Shown: positions 43,123 to 52,686 of the stretch, piece by piece
Layout: the number at the start of each line of letters is the position of its first letter
Position numbering within the stretch: position 1 is the stretch's first letter
Source: Halosimplex amylolyticum
Lineage (GTDB): Archaea > Halobacteriota > Halobacteria > Halobacteriales > Haloarculaceae
Direction: 5' to 3'
NCBI RefSeq assembly: GCF_051414035.1
Contig: NZ_JBLKNW010000001.1
Location: forward strand, 310,001 to 374,000
Length of the DNA stretch: 64,000 bases
Notes under the pieces: generated by a model
The model's input: only the letters and a program-made list of their open reading frames with translations
The model's database searches: none
What the model was told of the DNA's origin: nothing
Program-made: the position numbers and the translations under genes

Positions 43123-45411
43123 ATGCAAGTCACGAGAGCGACGATCGCGAAGATCCTCACGGCGGTCTTCGTGTTCAACCTGGTCGTGATGGCCGGCGGC
43201 GCCTGGCTGGCCTACCAGGAAGCACCGCCGATCCCCGAGAGAGTCGTCGGCCCCGACGGCGGGACCGTCATGACCGGCGAAGACGTCCGCGAGGGGAAGA
43301 AGGCGTTCCAGCGCGACGGGCTGATGAACCACGGGTCGATCCTCGGCAACGGCGCGTACTACGGCGTCGACTACACCGCCGACGCGCTCGATCTGAAGGT
43401 CGAGCACATGCGCGACTACTACGCCCGCGAGCGCTACGGCGGCGAGTACGAGGCGCTCGCCTCGGCCGAACAGGCGGCCGTCGACGACGACGTGCAACGT
43501 GACCTCGACGGCGCGTACGACGGTGGGGCCATCGAGTACTCCGCGGCCGAGCGCTACGCGCACGAACAGATCAGGGAAGAATACGTCGAGCGCTACCACG
43601 AGGGCGACCACGAGCGGGGCGTCCCCGTCGACATGATCGACTCAGAAGAGGAGGCCCGCCAGTTCGCCGACTTCGCGCTCTGGACGGCGTGGTTCTCCCA
43701 CACCGACCGGCCGGCGGGCGACCACTCCTACACGAACGACTGGCCGTACCAGCCGACCGCCGGCAACGACGCCACCGGGGCCGCGATGACCTGGAGCGTG
43801 ATCGCGATGGTCCTGCTCGTCGGCGGTGCGGGTGCGGGCATCTGGCTCTACAAGGCCGTCGAACTCCCCGAGCCCTCCACCGAGGGCATCTCCGTCCCCG
43901 CACCCGGCGACGTGAGCGTCTTCCCGAGCCAGCGCGCGGCGATGCGGTTCGTCCCGGTGGCGGCCGGACTGTTCCTCGCGCAGGTCCTACTCGGAGGCCT
44001 GCTCGCACACTTCTACATCGAGCGGGCGGCCTTTTTCGGGATCGAGGAGCTATTCGGCGTCCACGTCCTGCAACTGCTCCCCTTTGCCATCGCAAAGACC
44101 TGGCACATCGACCTGGGGATCCTCTGGATCGCCGCGACGTGGCTGGGCGCCGGCCTGTTCCTGCCGCCACTGCTTACCGGTCACGAACCAAAACGGCAGT
44201 CGACCTACGTGAACGGACTGCTGGGCGCGATCGTCGTCGTCACCGTCGGCGGCCTCGGCGGCATCTGGATCGGCGCGAACGGCTACCTCGACGGCGCGCT
44301 GTGGTGGCTCGTCGGCAACGAGGGCCTGGAGTACCTCGAAGTCGGGAAGGTCTGGCAGGTCGGCCTGCTCGCGGGCTTCGGCGCCTGGGCGGTCCTGTCG
44401 ATCCGCGGGCTCAAGCCGATGCTCGACCGCGAACCCGTCTACGGGCTCGCGCACATGATCCTCTACGCCGGCGGGTCCATCGCCCTGCTGTTCACGGCTG
44501 GGTTCCTGTTCACGCCCGAGACGAACATCGCCGTCACGGAGTTCTGGCGCTGGTGGGTCGTCCACATGTGGGTCGAGGGCGCCTTCGAGTTCTTCATCGT
44601 GGCCATCGTCGGGCTGACGCTCGTCTCGATGAACCTGTTGAAGCGCCGGAGTGCGGAGAAGGCGGTCATGCTCCAGGCGTTGCTCGTGATGTCGACGGGC
44701 GTCATCGGCGTCTCGCATCACTACTGGTGGATCGGGATGCCGGACGTGTGGGTGCCCATCGGGAGCGTCTTCTCCACCCTGGAACTGGTCCCGCTCGTGT
44801 TCATCCTCTACGAGGCCATCGGCCAGTACCGCGCGATGGCCGGCGGCGGCGAGTCCTTCCCCTACAAGCTCCCGTTCATGTTCATCATCGCCAGCGGGTT
44901 CTGGAACTTCGTCGGGGCCGGCGTGCTCGGCTTCTTCATCAACCTCCCGCTGATCAACTACTACGAACACGGCACCTACCTCACGGTCGGCCACGCCCAC
45001 GCCGCGATGTTCGGCGCCTTCGGCTTCCTCGCGCTGGGGATGGTCACGTACATGCTCCGCATCGCCATCCGGCCCGACCGCTGGGACGGCTCCTGGCTGC
45101 GCGGGGCGTTCTGGCTGTGGAACGTCGGCCTCGCGCTGATGGTGTTCGTCTCCGTGCTCCCGGTCGGCTTCCTGCAACTGGAGGCGATCTTCACGGAGAG
45201 CTACGCGGCCGGCCGGAGTCTGGCGTTCTACAACCAGCCTATCGTCCAGAACCTCTTCTGGGCGCGCCTGCCCGGGGACACCATGATCATCGCCGGCACC
45301 GCGCTGTTCGCCGCGGACGTGATCCGCAAACGGTTCGTCCTCCGCACCACCGCCGCCGACCCCGATGTCGACGACATGGCCGTCGCCGAAGGCGTTCTCG
45401 GCGACGACTGA
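43123..45411 (+). CDS. norZ: Quinol-dependent nitric oxide reductase (single-subunit)
   Basis: 762 residues. One span, an outside domain of about 190 residues (35-225, GRDGLMNHGSILGNGAYYG-like, i.e. GLMNHGSILGNGAYYGVDYTA), then 13 spans of the haem-copper oxidase fold. Ligand motifs: HMWVEGAFEFF, VIGVSHHYWWIG (the His pair at the iron site) and LTVGHAHAAMFGAFGFLALG (haem ligands). The fused N-terminal domain is the qNOR type that takes electrons from menaquinol, without NorC. It reduces NO to N2O, in denitrification or NO detoxification. No other nir/nos gene lies here, which favours detoxification. Confidence 0.94.
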   Translation: MQVTRATIAKILTAVFVFNLVVMAGGAWLAYQEAPPIPERVVGPDGGTVMTGEDVREGKKAFQRDGLMNHGSILGNGAYYGVDYTADALDLKVEHMRDYYARERYGGEYEALASAEQAAVDDDVQRDLDGAYDGGAIEYSAAERYAHEQIREEYVERYHEGDHERGVPVDMIDSEEEARQFADFALWTAWFSHTDRPAGDHSYTNDWPYQPTAGNDATGAAMTWSVIAMVLLVGGAGAGIWLYKAVELPEPSTEGISVPAPGDVSVFPSQRAAMRFVPVAAGLFLAQVLLGGLLAHFYIERAAFFGIEELFGVHVLQLLPFAIAKTWHIDLGILWIAATWLGAGLFLPPLLTGHEPKRQSTYVNGLLGAIVVVTVGGLGGIWIGANGYLDGALWWLVGNEGLEYLEVGKVWQVGLLAGFGAWAVLSIRGLKPMLDREPVYGLAHMILYAGGSIALLFTAGFLFTPETNIAVTEFWRWWVVHMWVEGAFEFFIVAIVGLTLVSMNLLKRRSAEKAVMLQALLVMSTGVIGVSHHYWWIGMPDVWVPIGSVFSTLELVPLVFILYEAIGQYRAMAGGGESFPYKLPFMFIIASGFWNFVGAGVLGFFINLPLINYYEHGTYLTVGHAHAAMFGAFGFLALGMVTYMLRIAIRPDRWDGSWLRGAFWLWNVGLALMVFVSVLPVGFLQLEAIFTESYAAGRSLAFYNQPIVQNLFWARLPGDTMIIAGTALFAADVIRKRFVLRTTAADPDVDDMAVAEGVLGDD

Positions 45412-45643
45412 CGCCGCGGGGCAGTTCCGGCGAGTCAGTCACCGTCGGCCGTTTCGGTCGACTCTCCTCTGGCCGCCGGGGTGGAACTGCCCGGGAAGAC
45501 ACCATTTATTATTTATATTGATAACACTAGATCTATATTGTAGCCGTTTACATGCGCGTTAGAAGTGGGTTAAACATAGATTATCAGACTTTATACTCGG
45601 AAAGGTACGAATAAGAGACCCCTCAAGAAACTCCGAGCTAGTG

Positions 45644-47248
45644 ATGAATACGGTTACAGTATCAGCGATCAGAGACCACTACAGTCGGCGAATTGCCACG
45701 GCGGTCGCGCTGACCGCGGCCGTGACGGTCGCGCTGGGGGTGTTGTTCGCGACCTACGTCGCGTCGGCGACGGAGCCGGGCGCCGACCTCTCCGGGATCG
45801 CCGGGACGCTGTTCGTGCTCGTCCTGAATCTCGGGCTGCTGGCGATCGTGCTGGGCGGGAACGCGGCCGTGGCGCTCCGTCGGCTCTCGGAGGCGGCAGC
45901 GGCCGTCGAAGACGGCGATCTGGAGGCCTCGGCCGACGTCGACCGGACGGACGAGTTCGGGCGGCTGGCGGACACGTTCGACAGCATGCGCCGGTCGCTC
46001 GGCGAAGCGCTCGACGAGTCCGACGAAGCCCGTCGCGAGGCCGAACAGGCGCGAACGGAGGCGGAAGCGGCGACCGAGCAGGCCGAGGCGTTCAACGAGG
46101 AACTGCTCGACCACGCCGAACGGATCGGCGACGCGATGACCGCGGCCGCCGAGGGCGACTTCACGCGCGAGCTCTCGACGGACACGGACGTCGACGCCAT
46201 CGACCGGATCGCCGACGCCTACGACGAGATGGCCGGGGGGCTCTCCGAGACGGTCGAGGAGATCCGCACCTTCGCCGAACGGGTCGAGGCGTCGAGCTCG
46301 GCGGTCGCCGAGGAGTCCGCGGAGGTCCAGCGGCTCAACGACCGGCTTGCCGACGACATCCGTGAACTCGCGACCGACCTGGAAGACCAGGCCGAACAGC
46401 TGGAGAGCGCCGTCGACGAGGTCGACGACCTCTCGGCGACTATCGAGGAGGTCGCCGCGACGACCGACGAGATCGCCGACCAGGCCGCCGAGGCCTCGGA
46501 GGTGGGCGCGACCGGCGCCGAGCGCGCCGAGGAGGCCATCGAGGCCATCCGGACGGTCGAGACGACGGTCGACGAGCTCGACCGGCTGGTGACCGAAGTC
46601 GACGACCGGATGGACGACGTGGCCGCCACCACGGGCATCATCGACGACATCGCCGAGCAGACGAACATCCTCGCCCTGAACGCCAACATCGAAGCCTCGC
46701 ACGCGGACGTGGGCGGCGACGGGTTCGCCGTCGTCGCGGACGAGGTCAAACAGCTCGCCGAGGAGACCCAGTCCGCCATCGACGAGATCGAGACCATCGT
46801 CGCGGGCGCTCGCGAGGACGTCGACGACGTGACCGACGAGATGGACCGGACCCACGAGCGGATCGACGCGAGCGTCGACACTGTGACCGACGCCGGCGAC
46901 ACGCTCGGGTCGCTGACGGACACTGTCGACGACGTCGACGCCGCCATGGGCGAGATCGCCCGGGCCACCGACGACGGCGCGGCCGCAACCGAGGAAGTCG
47001 CGGCGACCGTCGACTCCGTCGGCGACGTCGCCCGACGGGTCGCCGACCGCTCGCACGCGCTCGCGGACACCGCCTCGGAGACCGCCGTGACGATGGCCGA
47101 CGTGCGCGAGCGCGCCGACGACCTGGCCAGTCGGACCGACGACCTGCTCGACCGCCTGGCCGTGTTCGAGACGCGCGAGGAAACCAGCGCGGCCGGGAAC
47201 GGACCGAGCCCCGGCGCCGCGTCGCTCGCAGGAGGCGACGATGATTGA
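45644..47248 (+). CDS. Methyl-accepting transducer with two spans and no extracellular sensor domain
   Basis: 534 residues. Spans at about 18-42 and 50-72 are joined by a loop of about 10 residues (EPGADLSG), so there is no extracellular sensor. HAMP (70-125: AALRRLSEAAAAVEDGDLEASADVDRTDEF), a coiled stretch, a second HAMP-like segment, and a long four-helix signalling domain with the tip IDDIAEQTNILALNANIEAS followed by GFAVVADEVKQLAEE. The architecture equals sensory-rhodopsin transducers such as HtrII. The stop codon overlaps the start of the seven-helix protein gene. ATG 45644 was taken although GTG 45641 precedes it. AT-rich promoter sequence lies at 45506-45600. Confidence 0.92.
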   Translation: MNTVTVSAIRDHYSRRIATAVALTAAVTVALGVLFATYVASATEPGADLSGIAGTLFVLVLNLGLLAIVLGGNAAVALRRLSEAAAAVEDGDLEASADVDRTDEFGRLADTFDSMRRSLGEALDESDEARREAEQARTEAEAATEQAEAFNEELLDHAERIGDAMTAAAEGDFTRELSTDTDVDAIDRIADAYDEMAGGLSETVEEIRTFAERVEASSSAVAEESAEVQRLNDRLADDIRELATDLEDQAEQLESAVDEVDDLSATIEEVAATTDEIADQAAEASEVGATGAERAEEAIEAIRTVETTVDELDRLVTEVDDRMDDVAATTGIIDDIAEQTNILALNANIEASHADVGGDGFAVVADEVKQLAEETQSAIDEIETIVAGAREDVDDVTDEMDRTHERIDASVDTVTDAGDTLGSLTDTVDDVDAAMGEIARATDDGAAATEEVAATVDSVGDVARRVADRSHALADTASETAVTMADVRERADDLASRTDDLLDRLAVFETREETSAAGNGPSPGAASLAGGDDD

Positions 47249-47975
47249 GCTGTCGACCGTCTACGGGGTCGCCACGGTCGTCTACGCCCTGGCCGCTGTC
47301 GGACTGCTCGCCTGGCTCACGAGAGTCCCCGGGTCCAAGCGACTGTACTGCTACCCGGTGGTAGCGGCGGTCGGCATCTCCGCCGTGACGACCGCGCTCT
47401 CGCTGGTCGGCGTCGGCGTCCTCACCGTCGGGGGGTCGCCGCTCGACGTCCCGAGCGTCCTCGACGACCTGATCGCCTATTCGCTACTGTGGGCGGTCGC
47501 GGCGCTGCTCGCGAACGAGTCCCGCGAGATGGTCGGCGTCTTCGCCCTCGTGCCGGCCGTCCAGGTCGTCGCGTTCAACGGCGCGGCCGTCCTCGGCGGC
47601 GTCGTCGGCCTCGTCGGCCTGTTCGTCGTCGTCGCCGGACACGTGCTGCTCGCGTACCTGCTGCTCGGTCCGGTGTGGAAGCGCGCGCAGTCGATCCCGG
47701 ACAGACAGCGACTCCTGCACTGGAAGGCGAGGAACCTCCTCCTCTTCCTGATCGGGATGCTGATCGTCTTCGCGCTGCTCGGCGTCGCCGGCGTCTTCGA
47801 CGCCTACGTCTCCGGCGTCCTCGGCGAGTACCTGGGCGCGCTGATCCGCGTCGGGTTCGCGGGCTTCCTGTTCGCGAACGTCGACGCGATCGCCACCGAT
47901 GGCGCGGCGGGCGGGCTCCTCGACACCGCGGGCCCGGACGCGGACCACGACCGATCGGGCGCGACCGGCGACTGA
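47241..47975 (+). CDS. Microbial-rhodopsin homologue lacking the retinal lysine (opsin-related protein)
   Basis: 244 residues with seven hydrophobic helices (about 6-26, 38-60, 72-90, 95-113, 116-138, 160-183, 196-218). VPSVLDDLIAYSLLWAVAALLANESREMVG aligns with helix C of sensory rhodopsin II, with Asp75 in the counterion position but no Arg or Thr-Thr-Pro. Helix G reads YLGALIRVGFAGFLFANVDAIA, matching the LDxxxKVGFG motif, but Lys is replaced by Arg203 and the preceding Asp by Gly. Retinal cannot bind by Schiff base. It overlaps the transducer gene by 8 bases as htr-sop pairs do, so it is probably the membrane input partner of that transducer. Confidence 0.82.
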   Translation: MIELSTVYGVATVVYALAAVGLLAWLTRVPGSKRLYCYPVVAAVGISAVTTALSLVGVGVLTVGGSPLDVPSVLDDLIAYSLLWAVAALLANESREMVGVFALVPAVQVVAFNGAAVLGGVVGLVGLFVVVAGHVLLAYLLLGPVWKRAQSIPDRQRLLHWKARNLLLFLIGMLIVFALLGVAGVFDAYVSGVLGEYLGALIRVGFAGFLFANVDAIATDGAAGGLLDTAGPDADHDRSGATGD

Positions 47976-48064
47976 GATCTCGGCTTCCCCGCAGACGGAC
48001 CGTAACGGCGTTTTCGGCCCGAAATCGACGTATAACAATAGTCGATCCACGCCGAGCATCGAGC

Positions 48065-48319
48065 ATGCCGACGCCAACCCGCCGTGACGGTGCGGCCGCG
48101 GCCACGACGCTGACCGACACGCAGTCGCAGATCCTCTCGCACCTCCGCGAGCAGGTCGACGGGACTGCCTACTTCAAGGCGAAGTACATCGCCGAGGAAC
48201 TGGGACTGTCCTCCAAGGAGGTCGGGATCAACATGGGGCTCCTGCAGGAGCGGACGCGCGAACTCGAGATCGAACAGTGGGGCCGTTCCGACAGCACTAC
48301 CTGGAAAGTGACCGTCTGA
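48065..48319 (+). CDS. DUF7123-like small winged-helix protein
   Basis: 84 residues. LTDTQSQILSHLREQVDGTAYFKAKYIAEELGLSSKEVGINMGLLQERTRELEIEQWGRSDSTTWKV is a winged helix with the SSTTWKV-type ending seen in a haloarchaeal family I know as DUF7123. No metal or ligand site is present. The start is the first ATG before the domain. It is a stand-alone gene between the opsin-like gene and ligA, spaced by 90 and 130 bases. DNA binding is inferred from the fold only. Confidence 0.8.
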   Translation: MPTPTRRDGAAAATTLTDTQSQILSHLREQVDGTAYFKAKYIAEELGLSSKEVGINMGLLQERTRELEIEQWGRSDSTTWKVTV

Positions 48320-48449
48320 GCCCGGAAGAGACGGCCCGAACCCCGACGCGACAGCCCAAACCCGGAAGAGACCGCCCCAGTTCGCGGGAGTCGGAACTCG
48401 TGCGGCCCGCACCGAACATTCAAAGAGGGTGCCGCCGCGAGAGGGGGTA

Positions 48450-50543
48450 ATGACGGACGAGGCGGCCCAGACTGCTGCGGACAATCCGTACGTCGACGAC
48501 CCGTCGACGGAGTTCGACCCGGTCGAGGACCTCTCGGAGCGGGCGGCCCGCGAACAGGCCGAGGCCCTCCGCGAGGCGATTCGCTATCACGACCACCGGT
48601 ACTACGTCGAGAACGACCCGGCGATCGACGACCGGGTGTACGACGCCCTGTTCTCTCGCTTGCGCGCTCTCGAAGAGAAGTTCGACATCCAGACGGCGGA
48701 CAGTCCGACCCAGCGCGTCGGCGGCGCGCCGCGCGACGAACTTCCCGACGTGGAACACGTGGCGCCGATGCGCTCGATCGACCAGGGCGGCGAGGCCGCG
48801 GAGGTCCGCGAGTTCGACCGCCGCGTCCGCGAGGGGCTGGAAGCCACCGGCTACGACGGGGAAATCGCCTATTACTGCGAGCCGAAGTTCGACGGGCTCT
48901 CCGTCGAGGTCGTCTACGAGGACGGCGTCTTCCAGCGCGCGGCGACCCGCGGGGACGGCGACGTCGGCGACGACGTGACCGCGAACGTCCGGACGATCCC
49001 GAGCGTGCCCCAGCGCCTGCGCGGCGACCACCCCGACTTCCTCGCGGTCCGCGGCGAGGTGTACATGCCCAAGGAGGCGTTCCAGGCGTACAACCGCGAA
49101 CTCGTCGAGCGCGGCGACGATCCGTTCGCTAACCCCCGAAACGCCGCCGCCGGCACCCTGCGCCAGCTCGACCCCTCGGTCACCGCCGAGCGCCCGCTCT
49201 CGATGTTCTTCTTCGACGTGCTCGACGGGCCCGAGTTCGACACCCGCTGGGAGATGCACGAGACCTTCCCCGAGTGGGGCCTGCGCGTCTGCGAGCGGAC
49301 CGAACTCGTCGACGACGTCGAGGCGGCGATCGACTACCGGGACGCCCGCCTGGAGGAGCGCGACGACCTGGACTACGAGATCGACGGCGTCGTCATATCG
49401 GTCGACGACACCGACGCCTGCGAACGGCTGGGAACCACTTCGCGAGCGCCCCGCTGGGCCTTCGCCTACAAGTTCCCCGCTCGCAGCGAGCACACCACGG
49501 TTCGAGACGTGGTCGTCCAGGTCGGTCGGACGGGGCGACTCACGCCGGTCGCGCTCATGGACCCCGTCCAGGTGGGCGGGGTCACCGTCTCGCGCGCGTC
49601 GCTGCACAACCCCGCCGAGATCGAGCGATTAGGGGTCGACATCGGCGACGAGGTGCGTGTCCGCCGCGCCGGCGACGTGATCCCCGAGGTGGCCGAAGTC
49701 ACCGAGGCCGACAGCGAGGGCCACTTCGCGTTCCCCGAGGCGTGCCCGGTCTGCGGGAGCCCCGTCGAGCGCGACGGCCCGATGGCCTTCTGTACGGGCG
49801 GACTGGGGTGTCGCGCCCAGCGCGAGCGCTCGGTCCAGCACTACGCCTCCCGCACAGGTCTGGACGTCGAGGGCCTCGGCGAGGAGCGCGTCCAGCAACT
49901 GCTCGACGCCGACCTCGTCTCGGACGTGGCCGACCTCTACGAACTGACCGTCGACGACCTCACCGACCTGGAGGGGTGGGGCGAGACCAGCGCCGAGAAT
50001 CTCGTCGCCGAACTCGACGCCGCCCGCGAACCGCCGCTCGCGGACTTCCTCACCGCAATCGGTATCCCCGAAGTCGGCGAGACGGTCGCCGCTTCGCTGG
50101 CACGCCACTTCGGTACGTTCGAGGCCGTCCGTGCTGCCGACGAGGACGAGTTGCAGGCCGTCGAGGACGTGGGCCCGACGGTCGCCCGCGAGGTCCGGGA
50201 GTTCTTCGACAGCGAGGCCAACGCGGACGTGCTCGACCGCCTGCTCGACTACGTCGCCCCGCAAGAAGCCGAGACGGCCACCGGCGACGCGCTGGAGGGA
50301 CTGACCTTCGTCTTCACCGGCTCGCTCGACGGGTACACTCGCAGTGATGCGCAGGACATCGTCGAGCGCGCGGGCGGCTCAGCGACCAGCAGCGTGTCGA
50401 GCAACACGGACTATCTAGTCCTCGGCGAGAACCCCGGGCAGTCCAAGCAGGACGACGCCGCCGAACACGACGTCCCGACGCTCGACGGCGTCGATGCGTT
50501 CGAGGCGAAACTCCGCGCGGAAGGCGTCGAACTGGAAGAATAG
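48450..50543 (+). CDS. ligA: NAD-dependent DNA ligase, bacterial type
   Basis: 697 residues, complete LigA order: Ia domain (YHDHRYYVENDPAIDDRVYDALF), adenylation domain with the AMP-accepting Lys146 in CEPKFDGLSVE, GDGDVGDDVT, and the RNAAAG motif; an OB fold (VVVQVGRTGRLTPVA); a zinc finger with CPVCGSP and FCTGGLGC; helix-hairpin-helix repeats (LTDLEGWGETSAENL, FLTAIGIPEVGETVA); and a C-terminal BRCT domain (GLTFVFTGSLDGYTR). It seals nicks using NAD. In haloarchaea it is an imported second ligase (ligN) besides the ATP-dependent one. Confidence 0.97.
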   Translation: MTDEAAQTAADNPYVDDPSTEFDPVEDLSERAAREQAEALREAIRYHDHRYYVENDPAIDDRVYDALFSRLRALEEKFDIQTADSPTQRVGGAPRDELPDVEHVAPMRSIDQGGEAAEVREFDRRVREGLEATGYDGEIAYYCEPKFDGLSVEVVYEDGVFQRAATRGDGDVGDDVTANVRTIPSVPQRLRGDHPDFLAVRGEVYMPKEAFQAYNRELVERGDDPFANPRNAAAGTLRQLDPSVTAERPLSMFFFDVLDGPEFDTRWEMHETFPEWGLRVCERTELVDDVEAAIDYRDARLEERDDLDYEIDGVVISVDDTDACERLGTTSRAPRWAFAYKFPARSEHTTVRDVVVQVGRTGRLTPVALMDPVQVGGVTVSRASLHNPAEIERLGVDIGDEVRVRRAGDVIPEVAEVTEADSEGHFAFPEACPVCGSPVERDGPMAFCTGGLGCRAQRERSVQHYASRTGLDVEGLGEERVQQLLDADLVSDVADLYELTVDDLTDLEGWGETSAENLVAELDAAREPPLADFLTAIGIPEVGETVAASLARHFGTFEAVRAADEDELQAVEDVGPTVAREVREFFDSEANADVLDRLLDYVAPQEAETATGDALEGLTFVFTGSLDGYTRSDAQDIVERAGGSATSSVSSNTDYLVLGENPGQSKQDDAAEHDVPTLDGVDAFEAKLRAEGVELEE

Positions 50544-50576
50544 ACCGGCAAAGTCGGGCGGCGGCGGGACGTCGTT

Positions 50577-51599
50577 CTACAGGTCGACGCGGTCGAACGT
50601 GTAGTAGCTGAGCGCGGCGGCGAGGCCGATCCAGAGGAAGAGACTCACGAAGACGGCCGCGTCGGAGAAGTAGAACGGGACCGCCGAGCCGGCGCTCTCG
50701 CAGGTGGTCTGGTTCCCGAAGAACGTCTGTCGGACGCCCGGCTGCCCGCTGAGGACGTCTGCACAGATCGTCTTCATCGTCTCGGGGTCTTTACTGAACA
50801 TGCTGAACCGGGAGTCCAGTGCCCCGCCCTCGCTGCCGAGGACGACCGAGCGCGTCAGCGTCTTGTAGGCCTGCGTCGGGCTCAACAGCTTGACGAACAG
50901 GACGATCTGCCAGCGAAGCGCCCCTTCGATCCCGGCGTAGTCGGCCAGCAGGTCGCCGACGAAGTTCGCCAGCGAGTTCCAGCCGAACGAGACGTAGAAG
51001 TAGAAGAGGCCGGCGCCCATGAGCGAGCGGAGGTTCGTCGACACCGCGCCGGAGATGCTCACGAAGACGGCGCCCATCACCAGCGTGAATGCGAGGGTGA
51101 ACAGCGCGAACCACGCGAACGCCTCGAACTTGAACGCGAACGGCGACAGCGCGAAGAAGGCGCCGGTGATCGAAAGCGCAAGCGCGAGCGGAACGCCGAC
51201 GACGGCGCTACGGCCGGCGATCTTCCCGATGATGACGTCCCGTCGGGAGAACGGCAGCGAGAGGAGTACCTTCAGCGACCCGCTGGTCCGCTCGTCGGAG
51301 ACGGCCGCGTAGGTCACGAAGATCACGACGATCGGCACCAGCAGCGTGACGAAACTCAGATAGACTCCGGAAATGGCCGCCTGTAGCCCGAAGCTCTGGA
51401 CGGCCCGCGAGACCCGTTCGGCGTTCCGCAGGTCCCACCAGTTGATCGCCGCCGGCAGGACGAACAGCGCCGTGAACAGGAACGACAGGATCCACAGCCC
51501 CTTCGAGCGGATCGCGTCGCGGAACTCCTTCTTGGCGACCGGGTACCAGTCGAAGGTGTCGCGCAGCGCGCCGTCGAGTCCCTGGTTCTCTGTGCTCAT
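50577..51599 (-). CDS. ABC transporter permease, ABC-2 type
   Basis: 340 residues with about six spans (ILSFLFTALFVLPAAINWW, AAISGVYLSFVTLLVPIVVIFVTYAAV, RSAVVGVPLALALSITGAFFAL, WFALFTLAFTLVMGAVFVSISG, MGAGLFYFYVSFGWNSLANF, AAVFVSLFLWIGLAAALSYYTF). DERTSGSLKVLLSLPFSRRDVIIGK between spans 2 and 3 is the coupling helix typical of NosY-like ABC-2 permeases. An extracellular domain with two Cys (ICADV, TTCESAG) lies before the last span. Start overlaps the ATPase stop by 4 bases: translationally coupled. Substrate unknown. Confidence 0.9.
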   Translation of the reverse strand: MSTENQGLDGALRDTFDWYPVAKKEFRDAIRSKGLWILSFLFTALFVLPAAINWWDLRNAERVSRAVQSFGLQAAISGVYLSFVTLLVPIVVIFVTYAAVSDERTSGSLKVLLSLPFSRRDVIIGKIAGRSAVVGVPLALALSITGAFFALSPFAFKFEAFAWFALFTLAFTLVMGAVFVSISGAVSTNLRSLMGAGLFYFYVSFGWNSLANFVGDLLADYAGIEGALRWQIVLFVKLLSPTQAYKTLTRSVVLGSEGGALDSRFSMFSKDPETMKTICADVLSGQPGVRQTFFGNQTTCESAGSAVPFYFSDAAVFVSLFLWIGLAAALSYYTFDRVDL

Positions 51600-52624
51600 C
51601 GGGCACCACGCTCCTCGGCCGCGGCGTCGGTGTCTCCCGTCTCGCCATCGGCCGTCTCGCCGTCGGCGGTCTCGGTGTCGGCCCCCGCTGGTTCGGCGTC
51701 CGCGGTCGGTCGCTCGCCGTCGTCGGTGTAGGCGGCGAAGAGATCCTCGAGGGACGCCTCGCGCGTCTCGAAGTCGTCGACCTCGACGCCGGCGTCCTCG
51801 ATGGCCGTCAGCACGTCCATCTTCGCGTCGCCCTCGCAGCTGACCACCAGATCGTCGCCCTCGACGGTCGCGCCGTCGACGACGGCGAGTTCCCTGGCGG
51901 CGTCGGCGGCCCGCTCGGCCTCGTCGGGAGCGACGCTCACCACGAGCCTCGTGCCCGTGTCGGTGGCCGCGCGCAGCCCCTCGACGCTGTCCTCGGCGAC
52001 GATCTGGCCGTCCTGGAGGATGGCGACCCGGTCGCAGACCGCCTCGACCTGGCCGAGGATGTGCGAGGAGAAGAAGACGGTCGCGCCGCGCTCGTTCTCT
52101 TCGCGGACGATCCGGCGCATCAGTCGGGCGCCGTTGGGGTCCAGTCCGGAGGAGGGCTCGTCGAGGATCAGCAGGTCGGGCTCGCCGACGAGCGCCATCG
52201 CGAGCGCGAGTCGCTGTTGCATCCCGCGGGAGTAGCCGCCGGCCTTGCGGTCGGCGTCCTCGGCGTCGAGGCCGACCCGGTCGAGCAGCGCTTCCACGTC
52301 GGGGTCGGCTCGTTTGGCCTCCGCGACGAACTCGAGATGTTGGCGGCCGGTCAAGCGGTCGTAGAGGTCGTACCCGTCGGGGAGGACGCCCAGTCGCTCC
52401 CGGATGGTCTCTGATTCCTCGCGGGCGTCCATCCCGAGGACCTCGGCCGACCCGGCGGTGGGGCGGACGAAGTCGAGGAGGATGTCGATCGTCGTCGTCT
52501 TGCCGGCGCCGTTCGGCCCCAGAAACCCGAAGACGTCCCCGTCCTCGACGGTCATGTCGACCCCCCGAAGCGCGGCGACGTCGCCGAAGCGCTTGGTCAG
52601 TCCGTCGAGTTCGATGGCTGGCAT
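51596..52624 (-). CDS. ABC transporter ATP-binding protein
   Basis: 342 residues. Walker A GPNGAGKTTT, Q-loop region, signature YSRGMQQRLALAMAL, Walker B LLILDEPSSGLDPNG and the switch His in FFSSHILGQV. This is a drug/NosF-like exporter ATPase. The C-terminal domain (about 215-300) is a beta-alpha extension of the DrrA/CcmA kind, then a long acidic tail with TETADGETADGETGD repeats. It overlaps the permease gene (ATGA). Together they form a complete ABC-2 exporter with unknown cargo. Confidence 0.93.
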   Translation of the reverse strand: MPAIELDGLTKRFGDVAALRGVDMTVEDGDVFGFLGPNGAGKTTTIDILLDFVRPTAGSAEVLGMDAREESETIRERLGVLPDGYDLYDRLTGRQHLEFVAEAKRADPDVEALLDRVGLDAEDADRKAGGYSRGMQQRLALAMALVGEPDLLILDEPSSGLDPNGARLMRRIVREENERGATVFFSSHILGQVEAVCDRVAILQDGQIVAEDSVEGLRAATDTGTRLVVSVAPDEAERAADAARELAVVDGATVEGDDLVVSCEGDAKMDVLTAIEDAGVEVDDFETREASLEDLFAAYTDDGERPTADAEPAGADTETADGETADGETGDTDAAAEERGAR

Positions 52625-52686
52625 GGCCGGGGCTTTCGCGCCCTCATTTATAGGTTTTCATAAGTCTGCGGACGGCGACCGGCGCG

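Noticed and set aside
41769..45411. Aminotransferase as part of a NO-reductase operon
   Set aside because: A 232-base spacer with regulatory-looking repeats separates them, and no functional tie is known.
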